The position numbers and the translations under genes were made by a program. A DNA stretch of 64,000 nucleotides from Corythucha ciliata. Taxonomy: Eukaryota; Arthropoda; Insecta; Hemiptera; Tingidae. Within the stretch, counting starts at the first letter, position 1. Each line of letters starts with the position of its first letter. This document shows, piece by piece, positions 56,346 through 64,000 of this stretch. Under the pieces are notes generated by a model. The model was not told where the DNA came from and ran no database searches. It was given only the letters and a program-made list of their open reading frames with translations. The DNA lies in the NCBI GenBank assembly GCA_038030265.1, contig CM075937.1, positions 35,630,198 to 35,694,197 of the forward strand. Direction: 5' to 3'.

Positions 56346-57596
56346 GCCCCCAAAACGGCAGATACAGCCGTTCCCGCGCTTTCTCAATCATACCCGGGAA
56401 ATTACCTTCAAATAACACGAATAGGGTTTCAGCGCACTCGGATCTCAAAGGTCTGGAGCCAAGAAAAATCGTCCAAAACGAAAGACAAAGCACAAAGTTT
56501 TAATTGTAGCGCTGTAGACAGACCTCTCCTATAGAGGCGTTTTGGCCGGGACCAAAAAAAAATGACACTTTCGGTGGTTGTGGTAACAATTTGAAAAATT
56601 TCGCTCCGGCAGCTGGCGGTCGGAAAGAGTGCATTTCATTCCGTACACGGATACCCTAAGCCGTCCCAGAAGTAATAATTTTGATACCATAATTTGTTTC
56701 ATTAAGCCGAACTTCTTCCTCTATTTTCACCACCCTCTCTTCAAAAATGTCGAAAAGTTTCGGTAGTTTTCCAAGGGCTTTGTTATATTAAATTTTTGTG
56801 CCGTATTTTATAATACCTAAACGAATGTGAATTTAAGCGATTTTTTAAAATTTCATCCCCCATTTCACCCTCCCCCATCAAAGTTTTCGATAAATCTCAA
56901 TGGAACCCAGGGCTTTCGTTACATTAAATTATTGAGTCGAATTTTAGAGCGCTAAGATGAACTAGCGAAGTTCAACGCCATTTTTACAATTCCACACCGG
57001 AAGGACCACCCCCACCATCTTGACTTTTTCGAAAAATTAAAATATGAATCAAAGGCTACTACAACATGGAGTATACGTACCGAATATAGTGCTTCTAGAA
57101 TCAACTGGTGATTTATAGTGATTTTTTGACCATTTAACCCCTGCTTCTCCCCCTCCACCTTGACTGATTTGGCCCAAACGCAATACCGACCGGGGTCTTA
57201 TGACTACTGATTTTTGTGCCAAAGCGCGTTCCGCTAAATTGATTTCTTCGAGAGTTATCGTGCTAATAAGACCACACAATTACTTCCACTCCGGGGGCAA
57301 CACCCCCTCCCCATGGAATTTTCCAAAAAAATAAAATTGGAATCAAAGGCTACTCTAACATGGAGTATACGTACTGAGTATGACGCTTCTAGAATCAACT
57401 GGTGATTCATAGTGATTTTTTGACCATTTCAACCCCTATTTTCTCCCCCTCCACCTCGACCGATTTGGCCCAAATGCAATACCGACCGGGGCCTTATGAC
57501 TTCTGATTTTTGTGCCAAAGCGCGTTCCGCTAAATTAATTTCTTCGAGAGTTATCGTGCTAACAAGAAAACGGCCATAAGCTTATAAATAAACCTA

Positions 57597-58713
57597 TACA
57601 GGGTGGCGCCACTTTTAATGGCCATAGCTCGTGATCTTATGGGAAATTTGACGCTGATCAAAAAACTTCCAGTATACATAGGGTCGCAAAAGCTTCGTTT
57701 ACGAGTTATTACGGAAAAACAGTCAAAAACCCTATTTTTTTACACGTTTACTCGAAAAACTTGGAAACGGCTGTTTCTATCCAAAAATGTATTTAAATAA
57801 AGTAGATTTGTCACTAAATTTTGGTCAAAAAAGGTCCCCCAATAAAGGCGGACAAAGACTTTTTTTCTTAACGAGTTGGATAAAACTGCAAAAATCATGT
57901 TTTTTGTCGTTTATTTTATCAAAAATAAAAATGTTTACGACTAATTTTAATGTACTCGAAACAAAAAGGTTAAAAAAATAAAATCATGGTTCGAAATAAC
58001 TGCCTCTTGCCTGGATAGACTTACGGCACCGTTGAACTACAGAATTTGTAGCGCGGCGTATTTCATCTTCGTCTGTTTTCATTCTGTTGAAGGTCATTTC
58101 AATTCTTTCTATCAACTGTTCTCGCGTTTCAATATTTTCTGAGTAGACAATATCCTTAGCTTTGCCCCACAAGTAAAAGTCAAGAGGGGTCAGGTCAGGG
58201 GATCTCGCTGGCCACTCTACAGGTCCCCAACGACCAATCCATTTATTTGGATAATTTGAATTCAGCCACTCACGAACACGGCGAGCACTGTGTGCCGGGC
58301 AACCGTCTAATTGGAAGAACATGTATGCTCGCGCTTCCAAAGGAACTTCTTCCAGAAGGATTTGGATTTCGTTTTCCAGGAAGTTGAGGAATTCGTTGGA
58401 TGAGACGCGAGGTGGCAGAGGTAAGATATCCTGTTCTCACTTACTGCCGGTCTCTCCGCACCCTTCACGAATAACGTAGCCAATGGCCCATGTTTCGTAA
58501 AAACACGGTTTTTGTGCATTCTCGTGACGTTTTTGTGAGAAACGTCAGTGGTAACATGAAATGTGAACACGCCAAAGGAAGCTTAGAAGACGGGGAAGTT
58601 TTTGTGATACACCGAAAATCTGTTGAGAAAGCTGTTTGGGTACAGTGACTTTTCGTAAAACGGACAAATTTTAGAGAACACGTAAATTTATGGAAAAAAT
58701 GCCAGATTTCTGG
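57597..58713 (-). mobile_element. Tc1/mariner-superfamily transposon inserted in copy B
   Basis: The left border TATACAGGGTGGCGCC interrupts the TA-rich part of the host element (AAACCTA | TATATATATAAAT). The transposase fragment lies on the minus strand. I could not find a matching inverted CAGGGTG at the right border, so that end is probably lost or eroded. Confidence 0.6.
57984..58436 (-). pseudogene. C-terminal part of a DDE transposase
   Basis: The frame runs from about 58436 to the TGA/TAA-side end at 57984 (about 150 residues; ATG-started part from 58340). It shows the second catalytic Asp in FFQLDGCPAHSARR and the third acidic site in ARSPDLTPLDFYLWG, about 36 residues later, with the KWIGRWGPVEW block between. 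This wording belongs to the insect Tc1/mariner-related transposases often annotated with a DUF4817 N-terminal helix. The first Asp domain and the N-terminal DNA-binding part are missing; the upstream frame is broken by a stop. Confidence 0.88.
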
Positions 58714-58846
58714 GTATATATATATAAATCCTGGAGACCACTGAATTCGTGTTCTAGAGGTTCTGAAACGTGAAAAAAACATTTCATGACCCATGTTTGC
58801 CACCATCACGACGAGACCAATAGTGCATTTTCAGAATGAAATGCAC

Positions 58847-61600
58847 CAATTGGGCATTTTTCAATATTTAAGTTTTTTGGGGCCTCTTTTGAACGTTGCC
58901 GGGGTGGTCTCTCCCTCTCGTTTCCGAGCCCCATCAGGAACGCTAAAGTGGTCGTCTGGGGGCATTTAGAGTTGGACATGGTCTGCCACTGGTCGAATAA
59001 TCGGATCGGTGGTGTACCACTGTTCCTTGGACCTACCCCAAACTCCTAGGTTAACAAAATGAACCACAGCAACGAGCACGAACTCGTGAGATGGCTGCCT
59101 CAATGGTTAGTGGTTGGTTACACGAACGCATTGGCAGAGACCTCTGCCCCGCCGCTACCCGGGTTTCGCGACGCTTTTGCACGAAGCGGTACTTCCGGGT
59201 ATCTCGCTATATTAAGTTGATGCAAGCCAGCCATTGAGCTAGGGGAGAGCAGATGTAGGATTTATTATAATAGGAAGGGGACCAACAGATAAAACTCTCC
59301 CTAAAAATCATTTCGCATTTACGCACACAAATCCTTTGGCAATTACACAAATTAGAAAAAATATCAGAGGCAGAACTCCCTATTTAAACCAACGCGTTCA
59401 ACTATTTTAAGCTGATATCTGCTTTCCTTGGTTTCTCCAGCAGGACAACTCCGACTGCAGCAATGGAGATATTGCTTCGGCTGAGACCTCCCCAATTGGA
59501 GGTCAAAGTCCGCGTAATAGAGGAGTGTTATAACGCGAGGGAGTCACACGAAGCTCAGGAAATCAAGGGCCCCGAGCCAGTCATTACTGTCTCCAAACGG
59601 TAGGACAACTGAAATCACGGAATGGGCCGACCGTGAAACCAGTTGTGGGTGTCTGCTAATAGTGCTAGTTGACCGGCAAAAAATTTTATTTGGATGTGGC
59701 ATAGAAATTCTACACATCTTGGGTGTTGGCTGCTGCCACTCGGACGACAAGCCTGCGGGGAGTGATCGAGATGTTCAAGGGCCACTACGCGCTCCCATAG
59801 ATTTGGAGTATGCGTAAGGGCGGTATATAGATATCAGATCCGATACGAAGGGACTACAAATTGGCAGGTTCCTTTGTGGGGAGTTGCAATAGGATCGTAG
59901 CCGTTTGTTTCCGTATAGGTATATTCGAGGTTGATAGGCTGCCAAAATTCACGTTCTCGAGGACTGAGAGGATGCGAAAACGCAGTGGGGACGTTTGCGG
60001 ATCCGCACTACCTTTTCTGAGTCCAAGGAGGCAAGGGAGTATCTAACAAATACCTTCCTCCCTCCCTCACCACACCACCACCAAAAGTAAACCTACAAAA
60101 AATACCTCGTAATATGAAACACGAAGTGGGGTTTCCTACCACAAAAAATCAAAAAACAAAAACATGTACTTTCATAGCTCAAAGCCCATTTATGGAATTG
60201 GCATAAAGTAAGTACTTACACAAGCACTTATAGAATAGTTCATCTTGAAAAGTACGTAAAAACTGTTAAGAGCCTATAGCGCCGCACCCCAAACTCTCCG
60301 GGTAACTCACACAGCAACCCACGAGTGTAATTCCATGCATGAGTCAGAAATTCCCTTTTTGCCTCCTTGGCAAGCAAATATTTGCTTTTAAAGAAATACC
60401 TACCCCTCGTTCCCTTACCACCTTCGACTAAAAACACCTGGAGCACCCGCCTTCTCTTTTACTCACGTCACCCATTGACGATATCTCTCCCCTTTCCAAA
60501 GTGTACCTATCGCCAACAGACGAACACTAAAAAGTATGGCTATCAAGGAACGATGTTTTTAAAAAATGAAGCACCAAACTCGTTTCGTTCATAGCCAAAG
60601 TACAATAAAAATATTTAATTTCTGTTTCCTAGTTCGAAACTGAATGAGACAAACCGCTTTTCTTTCATAAAACTAACTATTTGAAAACAAAGCCGTCCCG
60701 CGATTTTGACATAATTAATCCTGTAAAGGACTATTGAGTCACAAAACGGACCTTGAAAAAGATGAGTTTCAATCTGAGACATACACAAGACATAAACAAT
60801 GGTTCCACGATAAAAGAAATGAATAAAGGGCGAGAGATGAAGAGAGATTTATTCATCTTTTTACAACAATGGAGGGGGTGTAACCCAAGAAAACGAGAGA
60901 GAGGTACGTAGACAAACTCCAAGCATTGTTTCCATGTGTACATAACTATGAGAGAGAAGCACACAGTATTTTTCCCTCTCAAAAGACGGAAGTAAGTAAT
61001 TCTTGAATCAAAGAAATTGTTATGCGCGTTTTTAAAGGTCGGTCATCGAACCGAATATCGTCTTATTAATTTTAGAAAAACGGTCTAGTCTTCACGGCTT
61101 GAGGGAAGGGCACGAAACTAAAATAACAAACCATTAAAAGACATTTGACCTTTACCATGTGGCACTAAAGGGAGGAAAACTACGGAGTAAACAAGACCTC
61201 TTCAACTACTGTCAATTTTGTCTCTGACAGTAAAGGGAACGAGTATATATGTATTCCTGAAGCTGGCTTTGAAATTCATTATGATTCAAGGGGGGCTAGG
61301 TTAAAAAGACCGATTAAGAGTCCGGGGACACAGTTGAAATATCATGGTAATGACATACGGGTAAGAAGATTGATTCTGGATGCAAAGATTGAATGTGGGA
61401 GGGGGGCCTGAGATTCGGTCAAAGGGGTTCTTTCACACTAATAAGATTTAACAAATTCAAGGATTCGCTTACATAAAATCCGGAATAATACAACAAAAAC
61501 ACTTCGAATAACAACAAGCTAACGTGTGCGAACACGAGGCATATATCTAAAAGTAATAAAAAGCTTTAGAATTGATCATTGTAAAGGCACAAACAAAAAA
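58847..61600. other. No supported gene
   Basis: GC-richer than its surroundings at 58880-59240. A box B-like GGGTTTCGCGAC near 59159 with possible upstream box A (TGGTTAGTGG, 59105) hints at a tRNA-derived sequence, but no cloverleaf can be drawn. The remaining ORFs lack recognisable content. Confidence 0.35.
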
Positions 61601-62884
61601 ATTTCGCTCCGGCAGCTGGCGGTCGGAAAGAGTTCATTTCATTCCGTATGCGGATACCCTAAGCCGTCCCAGAAGTAATAATTTTGATACCATAATTTGT
61701 TTCATTAAGCCGAGCTTCTTCCTCTATTTTCACCCCCATCTCTTCAAAAATGTCGACAAGTTTCGGTAGTTTTCCAAGGGCTTTGTTATGTTAAATTTTT
61801 GTGCCGTATAATAAACGTGTGAACTTTAGCGATTTTTTTGGAATTTCAACCCCCCCCCCACCAATCAAAGTTTTTGATAAACCCCAAAGTTCTCAATGGA
61901 ACCCAGGGCTTTCGTTACATTAAATTATTGAGTCGAATTTTAGAGCGCTAAGATGAACTAGTGAAGTTCAACGCTATTTTTACACTTCCACACCGGAAAA
62001 ACCACCCCCACCACCTTGACTTTTTCGAAAAATTAAAATATAAATCAAAGGCTACTACAACATGGAGTATTCGTACTGAATATGATAGAACCAACTGTTG
62101 ATAGAATCAACTGGTGGTTTATAGTGATTTTTTGACCATTTCAACCCCTATTCCCCCCCTACACCTTGACCGATTTGGCCCAAATGCAATACCGACCGGG
62201 GTCTTATGACTTCTGATTTTTGTGCCAAAGCGCGTTCCGCTAAATTGATTTCTTCGAGAGTTATCGTGCTAACAAGACCACAGACTTACTTCCACTCCGG
62301 GGGCACCACCCCTCCCCCTTGACTTTTTCAAAAAATTAAAATGGGAATCAAAGGCCAGTATAATATGAAGTATTCGTACCGAATATGACGCATCTATAAT
62401 CAACTGGTGATTTGTAGTGATTTTTTGACCATTTCACGCCCTATTCCCCCCCCCCACCTTGACCGATTTGGCCCAAATGCAATACCGATCGGGCTCTTTA
62501 GACTAGTGATTTTTGTGCCAAAGCGAGTTCCGCTAAATTAATTTCTGCGAGAGTTATCGTGCCAACAAGACCACACACTTACTTCCACCTCGGGGGCACC
62601 ACCAACTCCCCCTTGACTTTTTCAAAAAATTAAAATGGGAATCAATGGCTACTCTAACATGGAGTATACGTACCGAATATGATGCTTCTAGAATCAACTG
62701 GCGATTTATAGTGATTTTTTGACCATTTCAACCCCTATTTCCCCCCTCCACCTTGACCGATTTGGCCCAAATGCAATACCGACCGGGGTCTTATGACTAC
62801 TGATTTTTGTGTCAAACCGCGTTCCGCTAAATTAACTTCTACGAGAGTTATCGTGCTAACAAGAAAACGGCCATAAAGATATAT
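61601..62884 (-). mobile_element. HINE-like tandem-repeat element, copy D, truncated by insertion or window edge
   Basis: Starts like copy B (ATTTCGCTCCGGCAGCTGG, then AGTTCATTTCATT at 61631) and continues with the same unique text (CCCTAAGCCGTCCCAGAAG) and about 3.5 of the 297-bp units up to 62870 (AACGGCCATAAAGATATATA). A transposon follows, and the far end is not seen. Confidence 0.75.
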
Positions 62885-62888
62885 ACAG

Positions 62889-64000
62889 TACAGGGTGTTT
62901 CAGGACGAATGCCGTATATTTTAATATGTTGTACACTAAGTAATTGCGACCAAAATCACCCTATTAACATAGGGTCGCAAATGATTTCTCTTGAAGTAAC
63001 AGGCACATTTGTGTATTTTTAGCCATTCGCTGTTTTTCCTCTAAAAAGACCTTACACCTACTAAACCTTTTTTTGTACCCTTAAACTGCCGACGTTTTTG
63101 AAAAGACCACACAATTTTACTTCAGAAAATGTAGATCAACATCATTTTAGTTGCCTCCAAAAATTTCAGTAATTCGTTAAAAATGAAGAAAGCGGCGTTT
63201 TCCAAATTTCCTGTGTACGTCAGCGCCAGTTTCTGACCAAGTGATCATAGTGAAAATTTTTCGCCAATTTCAGTAAAACATCTCCATGTTGTGAGCTTTC
63301 AAGTGATTTTTGAAAAATTGAAATCGGTTCATTTTTCTATGAGGTATTGTTCCTAACGTGTGAAAAAACACGGAATAAGTAATCAATTAAGGCATAGGTG
63401 AAACTTCCTTAAACGCGTTATTACAAAGTAAAGTTGGGTTTTGCTGATTATTCAGTTGAATAACCTGTCTTAAAATTTCAAAATGAAATGCACTATAAGT
63501 GACAAAGGACAAAACTCCCAAAAAATGTACCCCCCCCCCTGACTGTCAATTTTTAAGATACTATTGGGGGAAAACTTGGTATGTACATTGAATAAATCAA
63601 CCTAAAATGTGTTCTAAAGAACACCTTCGTATTTTAATAATTTCCAATCATGTCCAACAGCTGCTCTTTTGTTCTTCGTTTTCTTGTGATGCGTTTTTTC
63701 CAGAGTGACTATTTCTCACACACTATCTGCACCAATTTCAGGAAGTGCAAAATCTGCACGATGGAGACGAAATTAATCGCATTATTTTTTATCACTGGGT
63801 GTTCGAGAATCAGTATTCCGTTCCTCTTACTCTTTTTTCGGACGAAGCCACGTTTACCCGAGACGGTATGAACAACAGTCGAACTGGCGCCAGTGGGAGG
63901 AAGAAAACCTCAACGCCGCGATCGAAAGCAATTCAGCGCCGATTTTTATGAATGTGTGGTATGATAGGGAGGGATCTTATTGGACCTCACTAAACCGATT
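62889..64000 (+). mobile_element. Tc1/mariner-superfamily transposon inserted in copy D (runs off window)
   Basis: Starts TACAGTACAGGGTGTTTCAG directly after the TA-rich part of copy D, the same position as the insertion in copy B. It shares the layout CATAGGGTCGCAAA with the other transposon. The transposase begins downstream and the element continues beyond the window. Confidence 0.65.
63740..64000 (+). pseudogene. Transposase fragment with first catalytic Asp, frameshifted
   Basis: Reads NLHDGDEINRIIFYHWVFEN, then the first DDE aspartate in FSDEATFTRDG. The frame shifts by one base near 63884 and continues as WRQWEEENLNAAIE and FMNVWYDREGSYW to the window edge. It matches the N-terminal catalytic part of the same family as the copy at 57984. 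The upstream helix-turn-helix part is not intact here. Confidence 0.82.

Larger units (their letters stand above)
56590..58846 (-). mobile_element. HINE-like tandem-repeat element, copy B, with inserted transposon
   Basis: Opposite orientation to copy A. The hairpin end (CTCCGGCAGCTGGCGGTCGG) is at 56604 followed by AGTGCATTTCATT (56628-56640); then about two 297-bp units (56950-57575); the TA-rich stretch is split by a transposon (about 57597-58713); and the far end AGTGCATTTTCAG / AATGAAATGCAC is at 58822-58846. The end order matches copy A exactly when reversed. Confidence 0.75.

Noticed and set aside
59079..59170. Possible tRNA-derived sequence
   Set aside because: Box A and box B-like words are present, but stems do not pair; kept only as a remark.
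63480..63496. AAATGAAATGCACT as the far end of copy D
   Set aside because: The word matches, but the neighbouring TTCTGAAACGTG and GACCAATAG texts of the true end are absent, and a transposase reading continues past it.
28781..64000. Missing first exon(s) of cytohesin
   Set aside because: I searched the minus strand by eye for the conserved ENIRRRKQELL-type helix and found no convincing match; a translated search would be decisive.

Overview
The window is eukaryotic nuclear DNA, most likely from an insect or other arthropod. The genes are split by spliceosomal introns, the intergenic DNA is AT-rich, and there is a dense, layered population of DNA transposons, foldback elements, degenerate tandem arrays and a LINE fragment. 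The cytohesin protein and the transposase family both look insect-like; the species cannot be named from the sequence.

Two host genes can be built exon by exon. (1) INCENP (+ strand, 644-7280, 13 proposed exons, about 594 codons) is the scaffold of the chromosomal passenger complex. It has a Lys/Glu/Arg-rich coil and ends in a clear IN-box with the Aurora-binding and TSS motifs. (2) A cytohesin/Steppke-type Arf-GEF (- strand, 28780-20781, 3' part of the gene) is complete from the coiled-coil exon through Sec7 and PH to the C-terminus. It ends in an unusual run of 13 histidines. Its most N-terminal exon(s) were not found and may lie beyond 28780 or outside the window.

Other coding traces are remains: a frameshifted C2H2 zinc-finger ORF ending in a near-perfect 326-bp palindrome (15320-16201), a frameshifted non-LTR reverse transcriptase piece (18016-18437), and two incomplete Tc1/mariner-type transposases (57984-58436 and about 63740-64000).

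Region by region: 1-7.3 kb INCENP, whose second intron holds a 2.7-kb foldback element with arms of degenerate ~30-bp repeats; 8.1-12.5 kb two families of degenerate arrays; 12.9-14.5 kb nested and adjacent foldback/hAT-type MITEs; 15.3-16.2 kb zinc-finger pseudogene and palindrome; 18.0-18.4 kb LINE; 20.8-28.8 kb cytohesin, whose large intron is filled with MITEs, minisatellite and a tRNA-like sequence; 29-36 kb repeats and sparse DNA; 36.7-39.1 kb an element with ~297-bp tandem units organised as a 594-bp higher-order repeat; 39.5-40.5 kb three inverted-repeat elements in a row; 41-46 kb mostly unannotatable; 46.2-49.9 kb foldbacks and arrays; 53.3-54.5 kb a piggyBac-like element with TTAA ends; 56.6-58.8 and 61.6-64 kb two more copies of the 36.7-kb element family, each carrying a CAGGGTG-ended transposon. 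No operon, CRISPR or prokaryotic feature is present.

The most distinctive material is the set of related but mutually diverged foldback and tandem-repeat elements: the FB-like giant hairpin inside INCENP, and a Helentron/HINE-like family with AGTGCATTTCATT subterminal inverted repeats. I translated and checked splice phases by hand; no database search was possible.
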